Shown here: positions 1 to 9,656 of the stretch, one piece after another
Layout of the letters: every line of letters begins with the position of its first letter
Position numbering within the stretch: the stretch's first letter is position 1
Assembly (NCBI GenBank): GCA_902727935.1
Contig: CACVAX010000059.1
Coordinates: forward strand, 62,001-126,000
From: an uncultured Sulfurovum sp.
Lineage (GTDB): Bacteria; Campylobacterota; Campylobacteria; Campylobacterales; Sulfurovaceae
Length of the DNA: 64,000 nt
Direction of reading: 5' to 3'
Made by a program: the position numbers and the translations under genes
Notes under the pieces: generated by a model
Database searches by the model: none
What the model saw: the letters and a program-made list of their open reading frames with translations, nothing else
Told to the model about the DNA's origin: nothing

Positions 1-3000
1 TTGTTGGCTTAGGTTACCTGTATCAAACTCTTCATCGGCATCAAGCACCCAGTTACTACCTGAAGGGGTTGCATGGAGAACCCAACCTCGACTCTCATGC
101 CCTCCTGTTAGGGTAGAACAAGAAGCATCAGGTGCATAGTTATTAGTTGCAAATCTAAATCCATTGATTCCCATAACACCAATAACCATGTTGTTATTTT
201 CGTCAAGTTCCATGTTTGTAATAATAGGGGTATAAGTATTCATTTTTGGTTTGTCATTACAACTTCTACTTGGATCAACGTAGGGGTCACTACTCCAATA
301 GTCAGACCATCGATAGCCTTTAGCACTGTCAACAACCGTTTGAAAACTATTTCCCACTAGCTTCATAACATAAGTATCTACTTGTCGATAATTACTATTG
401 GTTTCACCTGAACAAGTTACCCCAATATAGACATTGCCTTTTAAGTAATCCACACCAAATGGTCGAACATCTCCAGCTCCACCAGCACAACCAGGATTTG
501 TGATAGGGTATCTATTGGTCACACTTTTTGATGTTGTATCTATGGCTAAAAGTTGACGGTTAGTTAAATCCATAGCATACATGGTTCTAAAATCATCAGA
601 AAGGTCAAGCCCAGCAAGACCTTGTTTACCCACACGGTTATAAGCCCAAACATCATGACTTGGTGCAAAAGGAGAGCTTAATCCTCTATTGGCTGCTGTC
701 TCATAAGGAAACAGTGTGGCAGAAGAACCTAAATGTGTTTTGGAGTTAAGGTTCATCCAGAGTGTAGGTGTTTTTGTATTGATATCTATTTCATAAATTG
801 CACCCAGCCCATCAGGTGATAAATCGGCATGTCTTCTAAGGAAAGCAGAGGTATAAAGTTTTTTGGTAGATCCATTATAAGCTTTACCCCATACTGTACC
901 TACTTCTTTAGCAGAAGCTAACTCCACTGGTTCAGGGAGGTCATTTGTTGTTCCTCTTTCACTGTAGTCAAAGGCAACAACAGACGCACCATTCCCTGCA
1001 TTGTATCTGTCTCCAGATGGCATAATGGAAGTGGCTACCAGTCCACATGTTTGTGGACTCGGAGGCATTGTAAATTTAATAAAACCAAAATCTTGATTTC
1101 GTAAGATTTCATTTTCAGCAACCGTTACATTTGTTAAGGGATTGCTTGTTCCAACAGTGTCGTAATCATTTGGTAAATCGCTGTCGCTATTATCTACTTT
1201 TATATTATAGCTTAGACTACTATTTACATTGTCAAATCGGTAAGAACCATCGGTATCAGTAGTTGTACTGTTTATTAGTGTATTCGCATTATAAAGTGAA
1301 ACCGTTATTGAGCCAATACCATCTTCAACACCTAAATCATAACTGCTATTGTTATTTGCATCTATGTAAACAGTTCCTTTGATAGTTCCTGTAGCTTGTT
1401 GTGGGGTTAAAATAGAAAAGTCACAACTTGCCATATCGTAGAATGAATCACTACCTACTTTAGTGGTGTCCCATGTAGAGGTATTGATGTAATGCGTTCC
1501 ATCAGGAGTGTTGGCATCTGAACCATAAAGACGAATGGTTCCTGCATCATTAATCCATTGTGGATCAGAGATACTGCTCATACCACTTAATTTCCCTTGA
1601 TATACTACGGTTGGGTTACTATTAACATTGAGAACTTTCCAAACATAATGACCATCTGCATCGGTAATTAACGCATCACCATTACTCTCAAAGGTTATAT
1701 CATAAAAAAGTGTGTAGTTTGAAGGAATATTAACAGACAGCTCACCAAAGTTTTCTCCTCCTAGAGCTTGAACACTGGTAGTCGGCCAAGTTGACCAAAC
1801 AGTACTTACGGTAGAAGTTTTTAAATCAACTTTTACTAAATACGAACCATCTTTAAGCATAAAATAAAGATGACCATCAGGATCTAATCCTCCACTAATC
1901 CACCATAGGTTTTTACCAGGATAAGGTAATGAAATACCTGTATTGATCGCCTGTACTGAAGGGTTTGATGGATCATAAACATAAATAGGTGTTCGATTCC
2001 CAGCAGATACAGTGTCACTAGAAACGGTATAGAGTTTATTGTCTAAGGCTTTGGTTAACGAGATAGATTTAAAAGGGAAGGCATCTTCTTTAAGATGGGT
2101 TGTTGTCATGCTACCATTACTTGTGCCTACATTGGTTATTTCATAAATGGCACTGTAGTTTTTGTTTGACTTGTAGTTAATACCATAGGAGCGTCCATCA
2201 CAGATAGAACTTTCTTGGTCATCATTAATAATAGTACCTATAGCAGACTCATTGTCTATATCTGCTCCTTCTATGTTTGAAAGAACAAGGCTAAAGGTCT
2301 CATTGTCTTCAGCTTCTGTGTCTCCTTTAACTGGAACAGAAATAGTATAGCTTGTACTATTTGCACTGATAGTCGCAGAGGTTACAGAACTACTACTTGT
2401 ATAATCACTTGGTGCTATTGCATTTTTTGTTATATCACTACCGTTTCCATCAACTATTTGGTAGTCGAAAGTAATGTCTGTGCTAGAGGACTTATCTAAA
2501 ATGATTGTAAATTCTAAATCAGTTGTTCCTGAATCTCCTTCTGTTATGGATTGATTACTAACAGACATGGTAGGAGCATCAGGATGAACTACGGCTGCAC
2601 CTGAACATCTTGCACCATCTCCATGGTTACTATTCCCAATGGTTGAGAAATAAGTCATATTAATAGCACCACCTAAGTGTGGTGTAGCTATTTTATGAAT
2701 GTCTCCATTTTTCGAGTGGTGGGCATAAAGGTTACCATTTTTGTCAAAAAAGACAGAAGCGACATTACCCTGATTAGGTAGACTTAAACTTTTGAGGGTT
2801 GTAACTGTTCCTGTATTTTGGTCGATTTTAATCAGATTATTATAGAAGTCTACAGCATAAAGCAAGTTATCAATAGGTGAAAAAGCAAAATCTGATATGT
2901 ACATGTCTTGCGAAACATTGATACTTGGAAGGGCTTTTAAATAGTTTGCAGATAAAGGATTGACATCAACACGGTAGATGGTTTTTGGGTCAGAAATGGT

Positions 3001-3549
3001 GGCTAAGTGTAAGATGCCTCCTTGTGAGACATCCCCAACATGATAAGTTGGATGATTTCCATCGTCAGCAGGAGAAAAACTAGGTAATCCATTAATATCA
3101 TAAGAAGTTATTTCATAGTTACTTCCTACTTTTACCACTTTATAATTTTTTCTGTCATAACCCCAAATAAAGTTATCGGTAATATTGTAACCAATGGCAT
3201 TAATGTTACCAGTGTTTATGTTGAGTTGTGTGCTAGTCTTTGTTCCTGTACTTAGATCAAATCCATGAGAATCAGTTTGTGCATTATAGGCTGAACTACT
3301 AAAAACATAAGCATTTGTAGAACAGTTAAAGGGGGTAGGCTCTGTTACCACAGGTACACTTGTTGACCGTGCAGATAAAGAATTTGAAGAGAACTCTAGG
3401 TCAAGTGAATCATTTTTTACAGAATCTAAGGAAGATGAACTGTTTATTGAAGAGGATGAAAAGCTAATCACCCTTCCATCTGATGTAGTATAGCCCAACA
3501 AAACAAGTGTGGAAAGAAAGATAAATAATAAAATTCTTATTAATGCCAT
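1..3549 (-). CDS. Giant secreted repeat protein, 3' end outside window (Calx-beta, SdrD-B-like, propeller-like)
   Basis: This open frame runs without a stop from an ATG at 3549 to the left edge, so the C-terminus is missing after 1183 residues. A hydrophobic signal peptide (about residues 1-20) is followed by a Ser-rich linker. A DUF6923-like region rich in 'YRVD' and 'IKIDQNTG' phrases (about 60-310) suggests a beta-propeller. A Calx-beta domain with 'ITEGDSGTTDLEF' and terminal 'INDD' spans about 321-441. A second propeller-like region follows, then an SdrD-B-like domain (718-823; 'GTVYIDANNN', 'TDTDGSYRF') and a third propeller-like stretch. An AGGA ribosome site lies about 8 bases before the ATG. 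The protein is probably exported and surface-bound, with Calx-beta and Sdr folds usually binding calcium. It shares its module types with the next gene, so the two look like tandem relatives. The exact role is unknown. Confidence 0.85.
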   Translation of the reverse strand, partial: MALIRILLFIFLSTLVLLGYTTSDGRVISFSSSSINSSSSLDSVKNDSLDLEFSSNSLSARSTSVPVVTEPTPFNCSTNAYVFSSSAYNAQTDSHGFDLSTGTKTSTQLNINTGNINAIGYNITDNFIWGYDRKNYKVVKVGSNYEITSYDINGLPSFSPADDGNHPTYHVGDVSQGGILHLATISDPKTIYRVDVNPLSANYLKALPSINVSQDMYISDFAFSPIDNLLYAVDFYNNLIKIDQNTGTVTTLKSLSLPNQGNVASVFFDKNGNLYAHHSKNGDIHKIATPHLGGAINMTYFSTIGNSNHGDGARCSGAAVVHPDAPTMSVSNQSITEGDSGTTDLEFTIILDKSSSTDITFDYQIVDGNGSDITKNAIAPSDYTSSSSVTSATISANSTSYTISVPVKGDTEAEDNETFSLVLSNIEGADIDNESAIGTIINDDQESSICDGRSYGINYKSNKNYSAIYEITNVGTSNGSMTTTHLKEDAFPFKSISLTKALDNKLYTVSSDTVSAGNRTPIYVYDPSNPSVQAINTGISLPYPGKNLWWISGGLDPDGHLYFMLKDGSYLVKVDLKTSTVSTVWSTWPTTSVQALGGENFGELSVNIPSNYTLFYDITFESNGDALITDADGHYVWKVLNVNSNPTVVYQGKLSGMSSISDPQWINDAGTIRLYGSDANTPDGTHYINTSTWDTTKVGSDSFYDMASCDFSILTPQQATGTIKGTVYIDANNNSSYDLGVEDGIGSITVSLYNANTLINSTTTDTDGSYRFDNVNSSLSYNIKVDNSDSDLPNDYDTVGTSNPLTNVTVAENEILRNQDFGFIKFTMPPSPQTCGLVATSIMPSGDRYNAGNGASVVAFDYSERGTTNDLPEPVELASAKEVGTVWGKAYNGSTKKLYTSAFLRRHADLSPDGLGAIYEIDINTKTPTLWMNLNSKTHLGSSATLFPYETAANRGLSSPFAPSHDVWAYNRVGKQGLAGLDLSDDFRTMYAMDLTNRQLLAIDTTSKSVTNRYPITNPGCAGGAGDVRPFGVDYLKGNVYIGVTCSGETNSNYRQVDTYVMKLVGNSFQTVVDSAKGYRWSDYWSSDPYVDPSRSCNDKPKMNTYTPIITNMELDENNNMVIGVMGINGFRFATNNYAPDASCSTLTGGHESRGWVLHATPSGSNWVLDADEEFDTGNLSQQ

Positions 3550-3670
3550 AATTAAATCCTAGTTTTAAATTATAATTAATAATAGGATATTCAATAAAAA
3601 CTTAATTTAAATTTAAATTATAAATATAACTTTTTATTTTAATTAATATTTTAATATATTTTAATAATTT

Positions 3671-3703
3671 TAAATAACTAAGCATAAATTGCTTAGTTAT
3701 TTA
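3671..3703 (-). terminator. Perfect 14-bp hairpin right after the 1688-aa gene
   Basis: Arms 3671-3684 and 3690-3703 are perfectly complementary around a 5-base loop, and the hairpin begins two bases past the stop codon at 3705-3707. On the minus strand it is followed by an A/T-only stretch rather than a clean U-run. It is probably the transcription terminator of the minus-strand gene, separating it from the next giant gene. Confidence 0.55.
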
Positions 3704-3704
3704 C

Positions 3705-6700
3705 TTACCAATCTATTTTAGAGTTTTTTTCTCCATTAGCTTGATTGTCAATAATGTTTCCTGTTTTTCCAATACCTGAGAGCTGTGAAGCATCTTGATT
3801 ACTACAGCTAACAGTGTATTTTGGGTAGCCCATGTTTGCAGGATTGTCATCATAAAGTAAAGAAGTATCAGGGCTAATTAATACAGAAACTTTTTGATTG
3901 ACACTAGCACAGCTATTAAAAGTTCCTTGAACCGATTGATTTCGACCAGATACAAAGCTAATATTGTTATCTGGTGAAACGCTAAGAATTGTTGGATTAC
4001 TGGATGTTAATGTCTGTACCATACCATCGGTATTGGTATTATGGCTTGTGGAGATATACCAACCATCTGTTACTCTTGAAATACCTGTTGTATCGGTATG
4101 TTTTGTTAGATTGCTCTCTTCACAATATGCAATTTTTGCATTACAAAAAATATCAATATTTAGAGGTGTACTGATGATTGGATTGCTGTTAAAATAGACT
4201 TTTGGATAGTTCAGTTTATCAGGAGAGACCCTTGTAAAATAAAAGTTTCTTAGCGTATTGTCTAAGTCTTGGCTTCCCACTGGAAAAAAGTTTGGAGCGA
4301 TTTTTCCCTCTGCTGTAGAGTTTGAAGCGATGGAATTGACTTCTAAGCTATCGAAGTTTATTTGCACAGGATTAATGGCTAACGATAAGTGCTTTTGTAT
4401 GTTGTAGCGTAATTCTAAAAAGCTTGTTCCATTATTTTCATTGAGAAATCTACTCGCCGTAATATTTAAAGGTGAAGCAATATCCTCTATGGTATCAAAG
4501 AGACTAGAATTTAACTCTTCATGGTTAAAATTAGCCATACGAATGATAGGTACATCAACACGATTACGGGTTGGATGTTGGGCTGTCTTAATGGGAATGA
4601 GTCCATCATCGGTAAGCATACTTGCATTTGGAATAAAGACCAAATCTTCAGCCATACAACTTTTGGTAAAATTATTGGTTGTGCCATTGTTTTCATTTTT
4701 AGCTGTGATTGACCCCATAAATTGTAATGAGACATTATGCTCATTTTTTGTAACATCAGACATGTAAATAAAATCATTATGCCCACTGTTTGGTAGGTTA
4801 TTCATGCTAAAGTCAAGCTCAAATGCATAAGGATAAAAAGACAAATTGATATCGCTTATGGATTCAATATTACAACCAGAAGAGCTGTTGGGATGCGTTG
4901 AAATATCAGAGCTGTTCATGTCACATTGCTGTTTATTTCTATCGACGCTTGTCCAAGTACTGTCTTTAAAGTGCAATCGATATTTACCCACATTATCGTG
5001 ATGAAAGTTTAAGTTATTAAATGTACCTTCTACAAAATTAGTGTTAATACTCACATTGGCATCATCAGCACATGCCATAGAAGAAGCAAAGGTTAATGCA
5101 CCTGTAAAGTTTGCATTATAGCCTTTAGAAGCCGTCTGATTATGATTAGGATATTGTGTTGCAATGACACTTAGATTATAATCATACCCAGCTGCAAGGC
5201 GTAAAGGGTTGGGTAGGGCATTGGTATTTTCCTTTCGAATAGCATTTCCATCGGCAATACTGACATAAAAACTTTTAGGACGAATGGCAAAATTATCGTG
5301 AGCATCATCTAAACGGCTGTGGCTACAAGCACTGGGTAGATTAAGACAATCAGCTTGAATAATATTACCAGCCACATCAACACCATAGCTTACTCTAAAC
5401 CTTGCATCTTTGGTAGCAGGAAGCGTTGCTAGGTCATTGATGGGTTGGGTAATGTCAATACGAGAAGTGGAAACCGTGTCTAAAATATGAAAACTGTAGT
5501 TATAAATAGAGCTATTATTCTCCATGTCCATTAAATCAATTTTGACAGTGACATTACTCACATTTTGTTCAGCTGAAAAATCTTCTTGATAAAAAACCAA
5601 AGAGTAATTAAAGTCACGACCAACAACTTGGGTATACCAAGCATTACGCTCATCTGACATAATAGCGAAGCCTCCACTATTGGTACGCTCAATGTTAAAT
5701 TTTCCTCTTAGTGCATCTGAACCAAACTGAACCATGTAGTCTTCTACCTCTCCATCATTAGCATCTTGGGTGGCAGTTAGATTGGCTGTTGAACTGTATC
5801 TAAAACGTAAATAGGTATCAGTATTACTTGTTAGACCATTGGGTACATTAATTGAAATGGTATGTATTCCAGCTGTTAATGCCATGGCTGTTACTATTTT
5901 TTCACCCACATCTTCAAAGTCACCATCGATATTGTAGTCAATCCAAACATTTAGATAGCCCGTTTTAGAGACTTTAACGTTGAGGTTATGGATGCTATTA
6001 AGGGCTAAATATGTTCCATTTAAGTCACTTCCATCGGCTAAAGTTACCCCATCTTCATCATCCACCCCATCAAGGTCATCTCCATCGGCATTGGTAGTAT
6101 TGAAAGTATAAACATCATGGTCAATGTTATCTCCCATAAAAATGTCATTGGCGATGTTATGTTTGGCTGTTCCATAAGTGGCAGGAGCATCCCCATAATC
6201 ATTGAAAACCAAAGCAGCATTGACACAGTTTGCACCATCATTAAAGGTGGCAGATTGTGAATTAGAAACCAAGTTTTTATCGCCTGTGGCTACATTAAAT
6301 TCAAAAAAGCCATTACCCTTACTGTCATTGGCAAAAAAACGACCATTTTTATCAGAAAAAGAGGAGTCAAATTGGTAGCCATTATGGTCTGAACCTATTT
6401 GGGTAACAGTTCCATCTCTTACGTCTATTTTCGTTAGTTTTCCATTGCTATCGACACCGTATAAAAAAGTATTATCAGCAATAGCATCATTCACATTTTT
6501 GTAAAATGAAAAGTCTTGAATTGAAACTTTTTGGGAAAGTGTTATTTCGCTTACAGATTTATCCGAAAGCTTTATTTTATAAAGCTCTTTTTGTTTGCTT
6601 TTTCGTCCTGTCACATAATAATAGCCACCTCCAATAGCCCCAGCATAGAGCTGTTTACTGTTAAAGCGACTAGGTAAGCCATGGATTGTTCCTAAATGCG

Positions 6701-8771
6701 TAACTTCTGCTCCTCGACTAAGTTGCACCAGTTCTTTATGATAGAGTCCATAAATGTAATTGTCATCAGGATTATAGGCTGTGGCATTGTAAAGTTCCGT
6801 TGCTCCTAATGTCTCCACGACTTCAAAATTAAAAGGATTTTGGGTGGTATCTATTTTATGTAACCACATTTTGCCATTTGCTCCTGTGTTTCGGTTGGTA
6901 CTACTTGAAATGTACATGCTATTATCACAAGTAAATGGGTCACTATCCACATAACACCCACAATCTCTGCTTGTCCCATCTATGTTTTTGTCATTGCTTG
7001 TATTTTGGTAAAGATTAGCAACTTGAATCGCACTCATTTGACCTTCAAAAATATAAAACTCATCATAATAGCCAGAGAGTGTGGTCATACTGAAGTCATT
7101 ATGAATGGCTTTAATTCCTCCTGTATATGCATGTGAACCTTTTTCAATGCCATTGATGTATAGTTTCATTCCTTGTGTTCCAAAAGTAAGGGCAACATGT
7201 ACCCATTGGGTATCTAAATCCCCTCCATCACTGTTAGTAAAAAAAACCTCTTGGGTATCAATAACATTGCCATCCAAATAAACTTTGAGGCTTCCTTGAT
7301 GTGCGTCGCCACCCACACGAATAACTTCTACTTTAAATGCTCCTTTTTGAAACATCCATGAGTTTGAAGACCATATATTATGATGGTCGTAAAGTAGCAT
7401 TGAAATTGTTCCATTGTTAAGTTCATAAGCTGTATTATGAGGGATAGTAACGGTACCTGTATAGCCATTTAATGAAGAACACATATATGACTTTCCATCA
7501 TTTTGTATGACCGTTGGACTGGCACTTAAGGCATGGTTTTTAAGCTGAGAATGGTCAATTTTCCATTCATCATTACCACAGTCATCAAATCTAAACTCTC
7601 CTACATTTTTAATGCTTGAAGGATTCGTATCATCATTTAAAATAATACCTTTTGAGCTGATGCTACTCGCACTTAGTTTTAAGTTACTAGAAGGATTAAA
7701 AATCACAAGCTTAAACGCTTCATCGGCTTCTACTTTTGTATCACCTTCTATGCCAACAGCTAAGGTTAAGGTGCGTTCTCCTCCTGTAAAAGTATGCGTT
7801 TTTGTATTAATTGTTGTATAGTCATTATCAGAACTTAAGGCTGAATCATCTTGAGTTTTATATTTAAATGATGCACCAGCGATGGCTGCTTGGTCAAGTT
7901 GCAAGCTAAAGTTTAAATCTTTTTGTCCAGCATCACCTTCAACTATGGAATAAGAGGTTAAATCAAAACTTAATTGAGGGTAGCTTCCATCATCATTAAT
8001 AATTTTAGCTTCAGAATCAAAATCAATAATATAGGGACTACCGGAAATAACCATTTTAATTTTTTCATCAGGTTCGAGAACATCATCAGCAATAATAGGC
8101 ACAGATATAATTTTTTCTCTATCTCCTTGATTAAAAGTGACCGAACCCATGGTTGAAACATAGTCTAAACCAGCTGTGGCTGAAGGGTTTGAACCATCTT
8201 GGGTTGTGTAATTAATGCTCAATGGTATAGTCGAGAGGTAATCTTCCGATAAAAAGATTTTAAATTCCATATTGTTATTATCACCAATATCTCCTTCTTG
8301 AACATTAGAGCCTGTAATATCAATTTTAATGCCATCATCATCACTAATATAGACATAAGCACTGCCATCACTCACTTCATAACCAACCTTAGTGTTGCTA
8401 ATATTAACAAAAAAGTACTCTGAAGTTTCAAAATTGGCATCATCTACAATGGGAATTGAAAGGGTTTGACTCATAGCAGAGGCCGTTCGGCTAGGAGCGT
8501 CACATTCTCCATAAAAAGTTAGACTAGAGCTTTTATTGCTATAATCACTTCCTACATGTGCAGAGCCATCTGCTGTGCTGTAGTTCACAATCACTTCATC
8601 ACACCATTCAGCTTCTTCGCTAATATGAATGGTAAATAAGGCTGTTCCAGCATCTTCTTGCACAGTTTGAGCATTTGCGATGCTAATTTGTATGTTTGAG
8701 CCATCAGCATACAAGCATGTTGAAAAGAAGAATAACGATAAAAAGAGGAAGTATCTAAAAATTAAATGCAT
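3705..8771 (-). CDS. Giant secreted multidomain protein (Calx-beta x3, LamG-like, propeller, GEVED, MshQ-like tail)
   Basis: A 1688-residue exported protein with a signal peptide (residues 1-22, ending 'LYADG'). Three Calx-beta domains occupy about 25-382, each with 'EGD' or 'VQED' starts and 'NDDG'-type ends. A concanavalin/LamG-like domain lies at about 395-590 ('TQWVHVALTFGTQGMKLYING'), then a propeller-like region (about 600-865) resembling that of the neighbouring giant gene. A GEVED domain (about 870-1010) contains 'GDFEDVGEK' and 'DANDGEVEDYMVQFG'. The last 670 residues include 'FAIRPKSFYVS', which recalls the DUF6701 tail of MshQ-type proteins. The architecture suggests a calcium-binding, carbohydrate- or surface-binding adhesin or pilus-associated protein, but no enzymatic motif is visible. 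The start is supported by AAGG upstream. A hairpin follows the stop. Confidence 0.85.
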   Translation of the reverse strand: MHLIFRYFLFLSLFFFSTCLYADGSNIQISIANAQTVQEDAGTALFTIHISEEAEWCDEVIVNYSTADGSAHVGSDYSNKSSSLTFYGECDAPSRTASAMSQTLSIPIVDDANFETSEYFFVNISNTKVGYEVSDGSAYVYISDDDGIKIDITGSNVQEGDIGDNNNMEFKIFLSEDYLSTIPLSINYTTQDGSNPSATAGLDYVSTMGSVTFNQGDREKIISVPIIADDVLEPDEKIKMVISGSPYIIDFDSEAKIINDDGSYPQLSFDLTSYSIVEGDAGQKDLNFSLQLDQAAIAGASFKYKTQDDSALSSDNDYTTINTKTHTFTGGERTLTLAVGIEGDTKVEADEAFKLVIFNPSSNLKLSASSISSKGIILNDDTNPSSIKNVGEFRFDDCGNDEWKIDHSQLKNHALSASPTVIQNDGKSYMCSSLNGYTGTVTIPHNTAYELNNGTISMLLYDHHNIWSSNSWMFQKGAFKVEVIRVGGDAHQGSLKVYLDGNVIDTQEVFFTNSDGGDLDTQWVHVALTFGTQGMKLYINGIEKGSHAYTGGIKAIHNDFSMTTLSGYYDEFYIFEGQMSAIQVANLYQNTSNDKNIDGTSRDCGCYVDSDPFTCDNSMYISSSTNRNTGANGKMWLHKIDTTQNPFNFEVVETLGATELYNATAYNPDDNYIYGLYHKELVQLSRGAEVTHLGTIHGLPSRFNSKQLYAGAIGGGYYYVTGRKSKQKELYKIKLSDKSVSEITLSQKVSIQDFSFYKNVNDAIADNTFLYGVDSNGKLTKIDVRDGTVTQIGSDHNGYQFDSSFSDKNGRFFANDSKGNGFFEFNVATGDKNLVSNSQSATFNDGANCVNAALVFNDYGDAPATYGTAKHNIANDIFMGDNIDHDVYTFNTTNADGDDLDGVDDEDGVTLADGSDLNGTYLALNSIHNLNVKVSKTGYLNVWIDYNIDGDFEDVGEKIVTAMALTAGIHTISINVPNGLTSNTDTYLRFRYSSTANLTATQDANDGEVEDYMVQFGSDALRGKFNIERTNSGGFAIMSDERNAWYTQVVGRDFNYSLVFYQEDFSAEQNVSNVTVKIDLMDMENNSSIYNYSFHILDTVSTSRIDITQPINDLATLPATKDARFRVSYGVDVAGNIIQADCLNLPSACSHSRLDDAHDNFAIRPKSFYVSIADGNAIRKENTNALPNPLRLAAGYDYNLSVIATQYPNHNQTASKGYNANFTGALTFASSMACADDANVSINTNFVEGTFNNLNFHHDNVGKYRLHFKDSTWTSVDRNKQQCDMNSSDISTHPNSSSGCNIESISDINLSFYPYAFELDFSMNNLPNSGHNDFIYMSDVTKNEHNVSLQFMGSITAKNENNGTTNNFTKSCMAEDLVFIPNASMLTDDGLIPIKTAQHPTRNRVDVPIIRMANFNHEELNSSLFDTIEDIASPLNITASRFLNENNGTSFLELRYNIQKHLSLAINPVQINFDSLEVNSIASNSTAEGKIAPNFFPVGSQDLDNTLRNFYFTRVSPDKLNYPKVYFNSNPIISTPLNIDIFCNAKIAYCEESNLTKHTDTTGISRVTDGWYISTSHNTNTDGMVQTLTSSNPTILSVSPDNNISFVSGRNQSVQGTFNSCASVNQKVSVLISPDTSLLYDDNPANMGYPKYTVSCSNQDASQLSGIGKTGNIIDNQANGEKNSKIDW

Positions 8772-8931
8772 GTTTAAGCCTTATAATAAATGTGATTTTA
8801 GATATTATATTAATAATTTCTTAATATATATTATATATTGTATATTTAATTTTATATTAACTTGTCTCTAATAGATTTTATTTATTATTTGGCGTAAAAT
8901 TTAAAGAATATTCCTCTAAAACATAGTAGAG

Positions 8932-8937
8932 TATAAT
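8932..8937 (+). promoter_or_regulatory. -10 box upstream of bamD
   Basis: A perfect TATAAT lies 47 bases before the bamD ATG in an A/T-only intergenic region. No -35 box is evident, as is usual for sigma-70 promoters in Campylobacterota. The same 213-base gap must also hold the promoter of the divergent giant gene. Confidence 0.45.
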
Positions 8938-8984
8938 ACATTTTGAGATATTATATTTCTTTTAATTAATAGATAAGGTTTAAA

Positions 8985-9641
8985 ATGAGAATAAAGATAG
9001 ATATAAAAAAGCTCTTTGCATTAATGGCAGTTGTGGTTTTTTTGGGTGCTTGTAGTGACAAAGATGCTGTAAATGAATATGATAAACCAGCACTTCATTG
9101 GTATCAAAATATTGTAAAAGAGCTAGCAAGTATGAATCTGGACAAAGCAGATAATTTATATATTTCTTTAAAAAGTGAACACTCACGCTCACCACTTCTT
9201 CCAACAGCCACTATGTTGTTAGCCAATGCTCACATGGAAGACCAAGCGTATATTATGGCAGATTATTATTTGGATGAGTATTTAAAAAAGTACGCAGCAG
9301 GTTCGCGTGTGGAACAAGCCAAGTTTTTAAAAATAAAAGCAGCATTTTTAGGCATTAAAGATGTTAATAAAGAGCAAAAGCTAATGCTTGATACCCTAAT
9401 TGAAGTCGATAAATTTGTAAAAGCTTATCCAAACTCTATCTATTTACCTGTGGTATCAACGGTTAGAGTACGTTTACATATGAGTCAATATTTGTTAAAT
9501 GAAAATGTTGCTTCTCTTTATGATAGACTAGGAAAAGATAAAGCAGCAGAGATTTATGAAAATAAAAATGCACACTCCCCACTCAATATGGCTGACATCA
9601 AAGCACCTGAAATTGGCTTTGTCGATTCTATATTAAAATAA
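8985..9641 (+). CDS. bamD: Outer membrane assembly lipoprotein BamD-like
   Basis: A 218-residue lipoprotein with a lipobox 'LGAC' (Cys23). Helical TPR-like repeats follow ('ALHWYQNIVKELASMNLDKA', 'YLDEYLKKYAAGSRVEQAKF', 'VDKFVKAYPNSIYLP'), matching the BamD/ComL pattern of repeated 'A...Y..F...YP.S.Y'. BamD docks on BamA and helps insert beta-barrel proteins into the outer membrane. Length is slightly shorter than the E. coli protein (about 245). lon follows after only 15 bases, so the two are probably co-transcribed; bamD-lon adjacency is, from memory, common in Campylobacterota. The ATG at 8985 is preceded by AAGG. Confidence 0.88.
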   Translation: MRIKIDIKKLFALMAVVVFLGACSDKDAVNEYDKPALHWYQNIVKELASMNLDKADNLYISLKSEHSRSPLLPTATMLLANAHMEDQAYIMADYYLDEYLKKYAAGSRVEQAKFLKIKAAFLGIKDVNKEQKLMLDTLIEVDKFVKAYPNSIYLPVVSTVRVRLHMSQYLLNENVASLYDRLGKDKAAEIYENKNAHSPLNMADIKAPEIGFVDSILK

Positions 9642-9656
9642 AGCAGAAAGAGACAA

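Noticed and set aside
4441-4767. 108-codon plus-strand frame within the giant exoprotein gene
   Set aside because: Overlaps fully a well-supported reading frame on the other strand and shows no domain or ribosome site.
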